The translations under genes and the position numbers were made by a program. DNA of 64,000 bases, taken from Litoreibacter ascidiaceicola (GTDB lineage Bacteria; Pseudomonadota; Alphaproteobacteria; Rhodobacterales; Rhodobacteraceae). The notes beneath the pieces are model-generated. The model was not told where the DNA came from. It saw only the letters and a program-made list of their open reading frames with translations, and searched no databases. Shown one piece after another: positions 42,999 through 52,155 of the stretch (position 1 is the first letter of the stretch; every line of letters starts with the position of its first letter). The stretch lies in NCBI RefSeq assembly GCF_900129235.1, contig NZ_FQUV01000008.1, forward strand, positions 62,001 to 126,000. The letters are read 5' to 3'.

Positions 42999-44960
42999 TT
43001 GGTTCACGCAACAACTGCTTCGGCTGGTCTGGATACTATACCTCGTCTTCTGGCGCGCAATGTTGCCAAGTATGGCGACAAGCCAGCGTATCGTGAAAAA
43101 GAGTTCGGCATCTGGCAAACTTGGACTTGGGCTGAAGTTGCGGAAGAGATCGAAGCCTTGGCGCTGGGCCTTCTTACACTTGGTGTAAACGAAGGCGATC
43201 ATATCGCGATTATCGGCCGGAACCGCCCCTACCTTTATTGGAGCTTCGTGGCTGCCGAAATGGTCGGCGCTATTCCTGTTCCGCTTTACCAAGACGCGGT
43301 CGCGGAGGAGTTGGCCTATGTTTTGGATCACTGCGGCGCACGGTTTGTGATCGCGCAAGATCAAGAACAGGTTGATAAAGTTTTTGAAGTGCATGATCAG
43401 CTTCCGGGCATCGAGCACATGGTTTATCTGGATCCTCGCGGCATGCGCAAATACGACCACAGCGCGCTGACGAAATATCAGGTCTTGCAAGAAAAAGGCC
43501 GTGCTGATGGAGACCGTGCCGAGCTTAACCGCCGTCGCGACAAGCCGACCTACGACGATACATGCGTCATGCTTTATACCTCTGGCACAACGGGTAAGCC
43601 GAAAGGTGTGGTTCTGTCGAACCGGAACATTATCGAGACGTCCAAGGCATCTTCCGAGTTTGATGACCTGCGGGCCGAGGACGAAATTCTCGCCTATCTC
43701 CCGATGGCATGGGTTGGCGATTTCATCTTCTCCATTGGGCAAGCTTTCTGGACCGGCTTCTGTGTGAACTGCCCCGAAAGTCCGGCCACGATGCACAGCG
43801 ATCTGCGCGAAATCGGGCCGACATATTACTTTGCACCACCGAGGGTTTTCGAGACCCAACTGACAGATGTGATGATCCGGATGGAGGATGCAAGTCGCTT
43901 CAAAAAGTGGCTGTTCCACCATTTCATGGCACATGCCAAGAAGGTGGGCCCAGACTTGTTGGATGGAAAGCCGGTCGGGTTCGGGGACAAGCTGAAGTAC
44001 CAGCTTGGTGAGCTGATGGTTTACGGGCCTTTGAAGAACACACTCGGGTTTTCGCGGGTACGCGTTGGCTATACGGCGGGTGAGGCGATTGGGCCGGAGA
44101 TCTTTGACTTCTACCGCTCGCTGGGGATCAACCTGAAGCAGCTCTATGGCCAGACAGAAGCCTCGGTGTTCATCACGCAACAACCTGACGGGGAAGTGCG
44201 GTCCGATACGGTGGGTGTCCCTAGCCCCGGCGTAGAGCTGAAAATCGCCGACAATGGTGAGGTATTCTACCGCTCGCCGGGCGTATTTGTGCGCTACTTC
44301 AAAAATGACGAAAGCACAGCTTCGACCAAGGACGCGGAGGGTTGGGTCGCGACAGGCGACGCCGGATTTATCGAAGAAGGGAGCGGTCATCTACGGATTA
44401 TCGACCGCGCCAAGGACGTCGGAAAAATGGCTGACGGGTCTTTGTTTGCACCTAAATACGTTGAAAATAAACTGAAATTCTATCCCAACGTGCTGGAAGC
44501 TGTTGTGTTCGGCAGTGGCAAAGACTACTGCACCGCGTTTTTGAACATTGACCTGACAGCCGTCGGGAACTGGGCGGAACGCAACAACATTGCTTATTCC
44601 AGCTATCAGGAGCTGGCCGGTCACCCCGAGGTGCTGGCGACCATGCAGTCCCACGTGGAAGAGGTGAACGCGAGCGTCGCGGAAGACCCGATGTTGTCGG
44701 GGTGTCAGGTGCATAGATTTGTTGTTCTTCACAAGCAGTTAGATGCGGATGACGGGGAGTTGACGCGGACGTTGAAGGTCCGGCGTCGGATCATCGAAGA
44801 GAAGTTCGCAGATATTCTTGAAGCGCTCTATGACGGGTCCTCGAACATATCGACCGAGACGGAAGTGACCTATGAAGACGGGCGTAAAGGGTCGATCAAA
44901 GCGACACTTGAGGTGCGCGATGCCCGAGTATTTGAAATCCGGAAAGTTGCGGCGGAATGA
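42999..44960 (+). CDS. AMP-dependent acyl-CoA synthetase (long-chain type)
   Basis: The 653-residue protein has the AMP-binding motifs YTSGTTGKPKGVVLS near residue 190, a GYTAGEAIG segment, LYGQTEASVF and the DRAKDVGKMADGSLFAPKYVEN region before the C-terminal domain. The long form resembles long-chain acyl-CoA ligases that activate carboxylic acids to CoA thioesters. The start appears to be TTG at 42999, directly after GGGAGGAAA; no ATG fits in frame. It heads an operon with an ABC transporter and a second ligase, so import and activation of a carboxylic acid is the likely theme. Confidence 0.9.
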   Translation: MVHATTASAGLDTIPRLLARNVAKYGDKPAYREKEFGIWQTWTWAEVAEEIEALALGLLTLGVNEGDHIAIIGRNRPYLYWSFVAAEMVGAIPVPLYQDAVAEELAYVLDHCGARFVIAQDQEQVDKVFEVHDQLPGIEHMVYLDPRGMRKYDHSALTKYQVLQEKGRADGDRAELNRRRDKPTYDDTCVMLYTSGTTGKPKGVVLSNRNIIETSKASSEFDDLRAEDEILAYLPMAWVGDFIFSIGQAFWTGFCVNCPESPATMHSDLREIGPTYYFAPPRVFETQLTDVMIRMEDASRFKKWLFHHFMAHAKKVGPDLLDGKPVGFGDKLKYQLGELMVYGPLKNTLGFSRVRVGYTAGEAIGPEIFDFYRSLGINLKQLYGQTEASVFITQQPDGEVRSDTVGVPSPGVELKIADNGEVFYRSPGVFVRYFKNDESTASTKDAEGWVATGDAGFIEEGSGHLRIIDRAKDVGKMADGSLFAPKYVENKLKFYPNVLEAVVFGSGKDYCTAFLNIDLTAVGNWAERNNIAYSSYQELAGHPEVLATMQSHVEEVNASVAEDPMLSGCQVHRFVVLHKQLDADDGELTRTLKVRRRIIEEKFADILEALYDGSSNISTETEVTYEDGRKGSIKATLEVRDARVFEIRKVAAE

Positions 44961-45015
44961 CGGTGCGACGCTCGATTTCATCATCGCCCCGCCCGCCATC
45001 CCGTGAGGTAGCCCT

Positions 45016-45837
45016 ATGAACGCTTTGACAGGTGGAAATTACACGACTGCGGACGGCCGCAAGATCGGTAACACCATGATGGAAATGAAAAATATCACTC
45101 TGCGCTTTGGCGGGGTGGTGGCTATCAAGGACATCTCTTTCGACATCAACGAGGGCGAAATTCGCGCTATTATCGGGCCGAACGGGGCCGGAAAATCGTC
45201 GATGCTGAACGTGATCTCTGGGTTCTATAATCCGCAAGAGGGCGAGGTTTGGTTCCACGGCAAAAAGCGCCCCCAGATGCGGCCCTACCAAGTGGCGCGG
45301 CAGGGGATTGCGCGGACGTTTCAGAACATTGCCTTGTTCGAGGGGATGAGCGTTCTGGATAACGTCATGACGGGTCGCTTGACGCATATGAAATCGGGGA
45401 TGCTGAGCCAGATGATCTGGAAGGGCAAGGCCGAGAAGGAAGAGACTGAAAATCGGGAAGTCGTTGAAAAGATTATTGATTTTCTGGAAATTCAGGCCAT
45501 TCGGAAAACACCTGTTGGCCGTTTGCCTTACGGTTTGAAGAAACGGGTGGAGTTGGCGCGGGCGTTAGCGGCGGAGCCGAAGCTGCTTTTGCTGGACGAG
45601 CCGATGGCCGGGATGAACGTTGAGGAAAAAGAGGACATGAGCCGCTTTATCCTTGATGTTAATGATGAATTTGGAACGACCATCGCGTTGATCGAGCACG
45701 ATATGGGCGTGGTTATGGACCTGTCGGACCGTGTTGTCGTGATGGATTACGGCAAAAAGATCGGCGACGGGACACCGGATGAAGTGCGCAACAACCAAGA
45801 GGTGATTGATGCGTATCTGGGTGTGGCGCATGACTAA
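45016..45837 (+). CDS. ABC transporter ATP-binding protein (LivG type)
   Basis: The 273-residue protein has the Walker A GPNGAGKSS, a Q-loop in IARTFQNIALF, an ABC signature degenerated to LPYGLKKRVELARAL, Walker B LLLLDEPMAGMN and the H-loop in ALIEHDMGVVMDL. The GMNVEEKEDM stretch is typical of LivG-like subunits of branched-chain amino-acid type importers. It works with the two permeases, the binding protein and the LivF-type ATPase downstream. It ends in overlap with the next small gene. Confidence 0.93.
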   Translation: MNALTGGNYTTADGRKIGNTMMEMKNITLRFGGVVAIKDISFDINEGEIRAIIGPNGAGKSSMLNVISGFYNPQEGEVWFHGKKRPQMRPYQVARQGIARTFQNIALFEGMSVLDNVMTGRLTHMKSGMLSQMIWKGKAEKEETENREVVEKIIDFLEIQAIRKTPVGRLPYGLKKRVELARALAAEPKLLLLDEPMAGMNVEEKEDMSRFILDVNDEFGTTIALIEHDMGVVMDLSDRVVVMDYGKKIGDGTPDEVRNNQEVIDAYLGVAHD

Positions 45838-46345
45838 ATTCGGCGTCTGCATAACGTCGGCAATGCGTCGGCTTTGCGTCGGGCAGGTTGTCGGACCGCT
45901 AGGGGTGGTGTTTTTGGCCACCTCCGGCGCGCAGGCCGGCGCTTGGGAAGAATTCGAGACGCGGTGTTTGGTGCCGATGGAGAATGTCGAAGCTCCTATC
46001 AGTTCAAATCTGGAGTTTGTTCCACCTCCCAATCCTGACTCACCAAGTGATGTGTTCGTGCTGACGGCCGAAGTCTATTTTTATGTATCAGGAGTGCTCG
46101 GCGACCAGAGCGTCGGGTGCGGCATGGGAGCGGACGCTGGAGAGTCGACTGATAAGATCCTCGTGCGCGGATTGAAGCATATGAACGCCCTAGTCGATGC
46201 GAAGCGCTATACGCCAATGAATGGCGAGAACTATGATTTTGGATTTCAATCGACTGAGTGGCGTGAGCCGCGCTTGAATGTGTTTTTTAACACACGGAAC
46301 GATACGTTTGCCGTTTCAGTTGAGGAGACCGACCTTGAATCGTGA
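45830..46345 (+). CDS. Unrecognised exported protein inside the ABC operon
   Basis: The 171-residue product has a hydrophobic signal region (GQVVGPLGVVFLATSGAQA) followed by an AWEEFETRC mature start, and no recognised domain; the rest is acidic with few conserved-looking motifs. I take ATG at 45830, which overlaps the LivG-type gene by eight bases; ATG at 45863 is another in-frame start. Its place between the ATPase and the permease genes suggests it is co-transcribed with the importer. It may be an exported accessory protein, but no function is claimed. Confidence 0.6.
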   Translation: MTKFGVCITSAMRRLCVGQVVGPLGVVFLATSGAQAGAWEEFETRCLVPMENVEAPISSNLEFVPPPNPDSPSDVFVLTAEVYFYVSGVLGDQSVGCGMGADAGESTDKILVRGLKHMNALVDAKRYTPMNGENYDFGFQSTEWREPRLNVFFNTRNDTFAVSVEETDLES

Positions 46346-46365
46346 ACCACTAAATGGAGGCTCCA

Positions 46366-47352
46366 ATGCCTGAGCAGTTTCTCTTTGCGATGGAAGTTAT
46401 CCTGAACGGGCTGATGGCCGGTGTGCTTTATGCGCTGGTGGCCTTGGGCTTCGTTCTGATCTTCAAAGCGTCGGGTATCTTCAACTATGCCCAAGGCGTC
46501 ATGGCGCTGTTTGCGGCGCTGACCTTGGTGGGGATCATGGACGGGCAAGTGCCGTTCAGCCACATCATCAACGCGACCTTCGGGACCGAGTTGCACCATT
46601 TCGGCTGGCACGTGCCTGCCTTGCTGGCGATCATCTTGACCGCAGGGGTCATGGTGGTCTTTGCGTGGCTGGTGCAGCGATATATCTTCCGGCATCTGGT
46701 CAACCAAGAGCCGATCATCCTGTTCATGGCAACCATCGGGCTTGCGTACTTCCTTGAGGGGGTGGGCGATCTGATGTGGGGCTCCGACATCAAGAAGCTG
46801 GATGTGGGTCTGCCGCAGGGCATCAACGAGTGGATCGACGTCACCACGTTCGAGGCGTTCGGCTACGGGTTCTTTATCGACAACCTTGATATCTCGGCCA
46901 CGATTGTGGCGATTTTCCTGGTGGCGGCGCTGATCATCTTTTCTCAATACACCAAGCAGGGCCGCGCCTTGCGGGCCGTGGCGGATGACCACCAAGCGGC
47001 GTTGTCGGTCGGGATTTCGCTGAACTTCATCTGGGTGCTGGTCTGGTCCATCGCAGGCTTCGTCGCCTTGGTTGCGGGCATCATGTGGGGCGCGAAGTCC
47101 GGCGTGCAATTCTCGCTGTCATTGATTGCCTTGAAGGCGCTGCCGGTGCTGATGCTGGGCGGGTTCACCTCGATCCCCGGTGCGATTGTCGGCGGGTTGA
47201 TTATCGGCGTGGGCGAGAAACTGTTCGAGTTCCTGATCGGCCCGATGGTCGGCGGCGCGACTGAAAACTGGTTCGCTTATGTGCTGGCCTTGTTGTTCCT
47301 CGTGTTCCGCCCGCAAGGGCTGTTCGGCGAGAAGATTATCGAGAGGGTTTGA
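46366..47352 (+). CDS. Branched-chain-amino-acid type ABC permease (LivH type)
   Basis: The 328-residue integral membrane protein has about eight hydrophobic segments and the LivH-type stretches GLMAGVLYALVALGFVLIFKASG (near 15-37), NYAQG and YTKQGRALRAVADDHQAALSVGI. It forms one half of the membrane channel of the importer. ATG at 46366 has GGAGG upstream. It is followed after two bases by a small membrane protein. Confidence 0.93.
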   Translation: MPEQFLFAMEVILNGLMAGVLYALVALGFVLIFKASGIFNYAQGVMALFAALTLVGIMDGQVPFSHIINATFGTELHHFGWHVPALLAIILTAGVMVVFAWLVQRYIFRHLVNQEPIILFMATIGLAYFLEGVGDLMWGSDIKKLDVGLPQGINEWIDVTTFEAFGYGFFIDNLDISATIVAIFLVAALIIFSQYTKQGRALRAVADDHQAALSVGISLNFIWVLVWSIAGFVALVAGIMWGAKSGVQFSLSLIALKALPVLMLGGFTSIPGAIVGGLIIGVGEKLFEFLIGPMVGGATENWFAYVLALLFLVFRPQGLFGEKIIERV

Positions 47353-47354
47353 GC

Positions 47355-47606
47355 ATGAGCAAGGTGATTGCGATATTGAATGTCATCGCGTGGTCGGGCT
47401 TCTGGGCCTTCGGATATCTGGCGCTAAGCGCCGACGTCGGGAACACCACGCAGATTATGGTCGCGGGCGTTCTGGCGGTTCTGGGCGCGGGGGTAGGGCT
47501 GTTCACCTACCTGCAACTGGTGCGCCACTCCGAGGCCTCCGGCTATGCCAAACCGCGCAACCGCGTACCGGAACACCTGCGGAAAAATGAAGAGGGAGCG
47601 ACCTAA
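47355..47606 (+). CDS. Small two-helix membrane protein between the permease genes
   Basis: The 83-residue protein has two hydrophobic segments (about residues 3-26 and 34-56) and a basic/acidic tail. I recognise no family. ATG at 47355 lies two bases after the LivH-type gene, and its stop overlaps the LivM-type start (TAATG), so it is tightly coupled to both. It may be an accessory subunit of the importer, but this is inference from position. Confidence 0.7.
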   Translation: MSKVIAILNVIAWSGFWAFGYLALSADVGNTTQIMVAGVLAVLGAGVGLFTYLQLVRHSEASGYAKPRNRVPEHLRKNEEGAT

Positions 47607-48682
47607 TGTTCTACCGTGAAGCAGGTGACTTCAAGGTCAGCTATCCCGAAGATAGCCAAACCTTCCCGATCAAATTTGACCGGTATCGCTATTATCTGGT
47701 GTTGGCGGTGGCCTATCTGGTCATCCCGTTCTTCATCAACGACTACTGGGCGAACGCGGTGTTCGTTCCGTTCCTGATCTACGCCACGGCGGCGATCGGG
47801 CTGAACATCCTGACCGGATATTGCGGGCAGGTGAGCCTTGGGACCGGGGCGTTCATGGCTGTCGGGGCCTATGCGGTCTACAAGTTGATGACGGCGTTTC
47901 CAGAAGTGTCGATGCTGATCCACGTGCCGCTGGCGGGACTGGTGACGGCGGGGGTCGTGACGATCTTCGGCCTGCCAAGTTTGCGCATCAAAGGGTTCTA
48001 TCTGGCGGTGGCGACACTGGCCGCACAGTTCTTTCTGGTGTGGCTGTTCAACAAGGTGCCGTGGTTTTACAACTATTCGGCCTCGGGGCAGATTTCGTCA
48101 CCGGAACGCAGTGTGTTCGGGATTATCGTGACAGGGCCGAACACCGAGGCTTGGGCTAAATACATGATCTGCCTGATCTTCGTGACGCTGGCGGCGTTGA
48201 TCGCGCGCAACCTGACGCGCGGCTCGATCGGGCGGAAGTGGATGGCCATCCGCGACATGGATATCGCCGCCGAGATCATCGGGGTGAACCCGATGATGGC
48301 CAAGCTGACAGCGTTCGCCGTGTCGGGCTTTTTCATCGGCATCGCTGGGGCGCTGTTCTTCAGCGTCTATCTGGGCGCGGCGGAAGTGGGCGAGAGCTTC
48401 GGGATCGATAAATCGTTTCTGGTGCTATTCATGGTGATTATTGGCGGGCTCGGCTCGATCTTCGGGTCGTTCGCGGGGGCGGCGTTCATGGTGCTGCTGC
48501 CGGTATTCCTGAAAAACGTGTTTGTCGGCATGCTGGGCTGGCCCACCGATCTGGCTGCGCACTTGCAGTTTATCGTGTCTGGTGGCCTGATCATCGTGTT
48601 CCTGATTCTGGAACCGCACGGGCTGGCGCAGCTTTGGCGGGTCGCGAAAGAGAAACTACGGCTCTGGCCGTTTCCGCATTAG
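47606..48682 (+). CDS. Branched-chain-amino-acid type ABC permease (LivM type)
   Basis: The 358-residue membrane protein has LivM-type features: ATAAIGLNILTGYCGQVSLG near residue 55, IKGFYLAVATLAAQFF, GRKWMAIRDMDIAAEIIGVNP and the C-terminal IGGLGSIFGSFAGAAFM segment. It is the second half of the channel. Its ATG overlaps the stop of the preceding small gene. A periplasmic binding-protein gene follows after 52 bases. Confidence 0.93.
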   Translation: MFYREAGDFKVSYPEDSQTFPIKFDRYRYYLVLAVAYLVIPFFINDYWANAVFVPFLIYATAAIGLNILTGYCGQVSLGTGAFMAVGAYAVYKLMTAFPEVSMLIHVPLAGLVTAGVVTIFGLPSLRIKGFYLAVATLAAQFFLVWLFNKVPWFYNYSASGQISSPERSVFGIIVTGPNTEAWAKYMICLIFVTLAALIARNLTRGSIGRKWMAIRDMDIAAEIIGVNPMMAKLTAFAVSGFFIGIAGALFFSVYLGAAEVGESFGIDKSFLVLFMVIIGGLGSIFGSFAGAAFMVLLPVFLKNVFVGMLGWPTDLAAHLQFIVSGGLIIVFLILEPHGLAQLWRVAKEKLRLWPFPH

Positions 48683-48734
48683 CGGTGTGGCGGGGAGACC
48701 CGCCTACTTTGAAATCCAAGGGAGGATACTAAAG

Positions 48735-50006
48735 ATGAAACTAACAACACTTGCAGTGGCAGCCGTGATGGCAGCCAGCCCGGTGATGGCGGACCTTGTG
48801 TTCCCGTCGCTGTCTTACCGCACCGGCCCCTACGCGGCCAACGGCATCCCGTTCGCGGACGGCTATGAGGACTACTTTACCCTGCTTAACGAGCGCGACG
48901 GCGGCATCGGCGGCGTTCCGGCCAAGGTCATCGAATGCGAGACCGGCTACAACACCGAGAAGGGCGTGGAATGCTACGAGGCGACCAAGGGCGAAGGCGC
49001 GTTGATCTATCAACCGCTGTCGACCGGCATCACCTACCAGCTGATCCCGAAAGTGACCGCTGACGGCATCCCGCTGCACACGATGGGCTATGGCCGGACC
49101 TCGGCGAAGAACGGGGAGATTTTCTCCAACGTGTTCAACTACCCTGCGAACTATTGGGATGGCGCGTCGCATGCTGTGAACCACATCATGAGCCAAGGCG
49201 ACATCTCGGGTAAGAAGATTGCGTTGGTGTATCACAACTCTGCCTATGGCAAGGAGCCGATCCGCACGCTGGAAGAGCTGTCGAAGAAGCATGGCTTCGA
49301 GCTGATGCTGGTGCCGGTGGATCACCCCGGTCAGGAGCAAAAGTCGCAATGGCTGCAAATCCGCCAGCAAAAGCCTGACAATGTCATCATGTATGGCTGG
49401 GGCGTTATGAACCAAGTTGCGATTCAGGAAGCGGCCAACATCCGCTACCCGATGGAGAACTTCATCGGCATCTGGTGGTCCGGCTCCGAGAACGACGTGC
49501 TGCCAGCGGGTGACCGCGCCAATGGCTACAAAGCGCTGACCTTCCACAACCTGGGCGACGACTATCCGCTATACGCCGACCTGCGCAAATACGTGGTCGA
49601 TGCGGGCAAAGCGGCGGGTGCGGGCGACCAGCTTGGCACAGCGCTGTATAACCGTGGCATGTACGCGGCCATGCTGGCTGCCGAGGCTGCCAAGACCGCG
49701 CAGGAACTGTCGGGCGAGAAAAACCTGACCCCTGCGATGATGCGCGATGGCATGGAAGCTTTGGAGATGACTGAAGCCAAAATGGCTGAGATCGGCCTGC
49801 CGGGCTTTGGTCCGGAGTTCAAGGTGTCCTGCCAGAATCACGGCGGCAACGGCCTTGGCGCTGTGGCGCAATGGGATGCAGCGGCGAAGAAATGGTCGCT
49901 GATCACCGGCTATGAAGGCTCCGATCAAGACGTGATCCAGCCGCTGATCGACGAAGACAGCGCCGCGTTTGCAGCGGAAGCCGGTATCGAGGCTGGCTGT
50001 AAGTAA
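48735..50006 (+). CDS. Periplasmic substrate-binding protein (type I fold) of the ABC importer
   Basis: The 423-residue protein begins with a signal peptide (MKLTTLAVAAVMAASPVMA) and is a Peripla_BP type I binding protein with FADGYEDYFTLLNERDGGIGG, a PVDHPGQEQKSQWLQIRQQKPD stretch and the VMNQVAIQEAANI segment of leucine-binding-protein homologues. It captures the ligand for the LivHMGF-type importer. The flanking CoA ligases suggest a carboxylic acid, perhaps aromatic, as ligand, not an amino acid; this is inference. AAGGGAGGAT precedes ATG 48735. Confidence 0.9.
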   Translation: MKLTTLAVAAVMAASPVMADLVFPSLSYRTGPYAANGIPFADGYEDYFTLLNERDGGIGGVPAKVIECETGYNTEKGVECYEATKGEGALIYQPLSTGITYQLIPKVTADGIPLHTMGYGRTSAKNGEIFSNVFNYPANYWDGASHAVNHIMSQGDISGKKIALVYHNSAYGKEPIRTLEELSKKHGFELMLVPVDHPGQEQKSQWLQIRQQKPDNVIMYGWGVMNQVAIQEAANIRYPMENFIGIWWSGSENDVLPAGDRANGYKALTFHNLGDDYPLYADLRKYVVDAGKAAGAGDQLGTALYNRGMYAAMLAAEAAKTAQELSGEKNLTPAMMRDGMEALEMTEAKMAEIGLPGFGPEFKVSCQNHGGNGLGAVAQWDAAAKKWSLITGYEGSDQDVIQPLIDEDSAAFAAEAGIEAGCK

Positions 50007-50020
50007 GTCGTAAAATATCT

Positions 50021-50060
50021 CCGGCCCGCTGTCGTGGCGGGCCGGGGAGTTTGAATATTT
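50021..50060 (+). terminator. Intergenic hairpin between binding-protein and LivF-type genes
   Basis: A 9-bp GC-only stem CCGGCCCGC (50021-50029) with GCGGGCCGG (50037-50045) lies 14 bases past the binding-protein stop, and AATATTTTT follows a few bases later. It could stop part of the transcripts or protect the upstream mRNA, giving more binding protein than ATPase. Confidence 0.6.
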
Positions 50061-50128
50061 TTGCCAAGATGAAACCACGACGTTCCGTATGAAGACGCGG
50101 GCCGTGTTAACCTTAATGGGATGTTGAA

Positions 50129-50950
50129 ATGCTGGATGGTTCCAAAACCGAGACCCTCTTGGAGGTCAACAACATCGAGGTGATTTATAATCACGTCATT
50201 CTGGTGCTGAAGGGCGTGTCCCTGAAAGTGGCGCAAGGCGGGATTACCGCGCTTCTGGGCGGCAACGGGGCGGGCAAGTCGACGACGCTGAAAGCGGTGT
50301 CAAACCTGCTGCATTCGGAGCGGGGCGAGGTCACCAAGGGCTCGATCATTTATCGCGGTGACCATATCGCGGGCCTGGATCCGGCGGATATGGTGAAGCG
50401 CGGGGTTATTCAGGTGATGGAGGGGCGTCACTGTTTTGAGCACCTAACGGTTGAAGAGAATCTGATGACGGGGGCCTACACGCGATCTGACGGGCGCGGG
50501 GCTGTGGCCGCTGATCTGGAAAAGGTCTATGCGTACTTCCCGCGTTTGCGGGAGCGGCGGACGTCGCAGGCGGGGTATACGTCTGGCGGGGAGCAGCAGA
50601 TGGTTGCGATTGGCCGCGCGATGATGGCCAAGCCGGAAACGATCCTGCTGGACGAGCCGTCGATGGGATTGGCGCCGCAACTTGTGGAAGAGATTTTCGG
50701 CATTGTGAAATCGCTGAATGAAAAGGAAGGCGTGTCCTTCTTGCTGGCCGAGCAGAACACCAATGTGGCGCTGCGCTTTGCGCATTACGGGTATATTCTG
50801 GAGAGCGGCCGCGTGGTGATGGACGGGCCTGCCGCGGAGTTGCGGGAGAATCCGGATGTGAAGGAGTTTTACCTTGGCATGTCGGATGAAGGGCGCAAGT
50901 CGTTCCGCGATGTGCGCAGCTACCGGCGTCGCAAGCGGTGGCTGTCGTAG
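50129..50950 (+). CDS. ABC transporter ATP-binding protein (LivF type)
   Basis: The 273-residue protein has Walker A GGNGAGKST, an HLTVEENLMTGAYTR segment, the signature YTSGGEQQMVAIGRAMM, Walker B TILLDEPSMGLAP and the LLAEQNTNVALRFAHYGYIL stretch with the H/Q-loop region of LivF proteins. It is the second ATPase of the importer. The 122-base gap before it holds a hairpin. A CoA-ligase-like gene follows after 36 bases. Confidence 0.93.
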   Translation: MLDGSKTETLLEVNNIEVIYNHVILVLKGVSLKVAQGGITALLGGNGAGKSTTLKAVSNLLHSERGEVTKGSIIYRGDHIAGLDPADMVKRGVIQVMEGRHCFEHLTVEENLMTGAYTRSDGRGAVAADLEKVYAYFPRLRERRTSQAGYTSGGEQQMVAIGRAMMAKPETILLDEPSMGLAPQLVEEIFGIVKSLNEKEGVSFLLAEQNTNVALRFAHYGYILESGRVVMDGPAAELRENPDVKEFYLGMSDEGRKSFRDVRSYRRRKRWLS

Positions 50951-50986
50951 CTTTTTCGAGTATTTTTAACCAAATGGAGACGTGAC

Positions 50987-52141
50987 GTGGGATTCTATGA
51001 CGATCTGGAGACCCGCAGCGCGGATGCGCGCGAAGCGGCTCATCTGGCGGCTTTGGGCGCACTTGGGGTGAAGCTGGGGAGTTTGGCGGAGTTGGCTGGC
51101 GTGCCGGTGTTGCGCAAGTCGGATCTGTCGGCGAAACAGAAGGCACAGCCGCCGTTTGGCGGGATGCATGTGGGTGACGTGGCACATGTGTTCCAGTCGC
51201 CCGGGCCGATTTACGAGCCGGGCGGGGTGAGCCATGATTGGTGGCGCTTCGGGCGGTTTTTGCATGCCTGCGGGATTGGCGCGTCTGACGTGGTTCAGAA
51301 TTGCTTTGGCTACCATCTGACCCCTGCGGGGATGATGTTCGAAAACGGTGCGCGGGCCGTGGGGGCGCGGGTTTTGCCGGCTGGAACCGGCCAGACCGAG
51401 CTGCAGGTGCGTGCGGCCAAGGATGTGGGTGCGACCACCTATGCGGGGACGCCGGATTACCTGAACGTGATTTTGGAGAAAGCCGACGAGATGGGGGAAG
51501 CTTTGGGCTTCACCAAGGCCGCGGTGTCGGGCGGGGCGTTGTTCCCGTCGCTGCGGCAGGGCTATGCGGATCGCGGGATTGCATGTCTGCAGTGTTATGC
51601 CACCGCCGATTTGGGGCATATCGCTTACGAGTCGGAGGCCATGGAAGGGATGATCGTCGACGAGGGCGTGATCGTGGAGATTGTGACGCCGGGCACGGGG
51701 GAGCCTGTGGCCGAGGGGCAGGTGGGGGAGATCGTTGTGACCTCGCTTAATCCTGACTATCCGCTGATCCGGTTTGGCACGGGCGATATGAGCGCCGTGA
51801 TGTCGGGTGTGTCGCCTTGCGGGCGGACGAATACACGCATCAAGGGGTGGATGGGGCGCGCCGACCAGACGACCAAGATCAAGGGTATGTTCGTGCGGCC
51901 CGAACAGGTGGCTGACTTGGTGGCCAAGCATCCGGAGATTGCCCGTGCGCGGGTTGTCGCCGCCCGCGACGGCGAGATGGACACGATGCGCGTTTTGATC
52001 GAGGCTGAAGGCGGGGATGCGGATGCTTACGCCGCCTCTGTTGTAGATGTTTTGAAACTAAAAGGCGCGGTGGACGTTGTCCCTGTGGGCAGCCTGCCCA
52101 ACGATGGGCTCGTGATCGAGGACCAGCGCAGTTACGACTAG
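50987..52141 (+). CDS. Phenylacetate-CoA ligase-like protein (PaaK family, short)
   Basis: The 384-residue protein belongs to the PaaK/ANL family: YGSPGP-like FQSPGPIYEPGG near residue 70, GVGATTYAGTPDYL-type middle and a C-terminal RADQTTKIKGMFVRPEQV region. It is shorter than PaaK (about 430), so some N-terminal elements may be absent. It would activate an aromatic or related acid to its CoA ester. The GTG start at 50987 has TGGAGA upstream. With the first ligase gene it brackets the importer. Confidence 0.85.
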   Translation: MGFYDDLETRSADAREAAHLAALGALGVKLGSLAELAGVPVLRKSDLSAKQKAQPPFGGMHVGDVAHVFQSPGPIYEPGGVSHDWWRFGRFLHACGIGASDVVQNCFGYHLTPAGMMFENGARAVGARVLPAGTGQTELQVRAAKDVGATTYAGTPDYLNVILEKADEMGEALGFTKAAVSGGALFPSLRQGYADRGIACLQCYATADLGHIAYESEAMEGMIVDEGVIVEIVTPGTGEPVAEGQVGEIVVTSLNPDYPLIRFGTGDMSAVMSGVSPCGRTNTRIKGWMGRADQTTKIKGMFVRPEQVADLVAKHPEIARARVVAARDGEMDTMRVLIEAEGGDADAYAASVVDVLKLKGAVDVVPVGSLPNDGLVIEDQRSYD

Positions 52142-52155
52142 ATAAGGATTTTGCC

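Noticed and set aside
42975-44390. 471-codon open frame on the minus strand opposite the CoA ligase gene
   Set aside because: Composition is typical of an antisense frame, and the ligase frame carries clear AMP-binding motifs.
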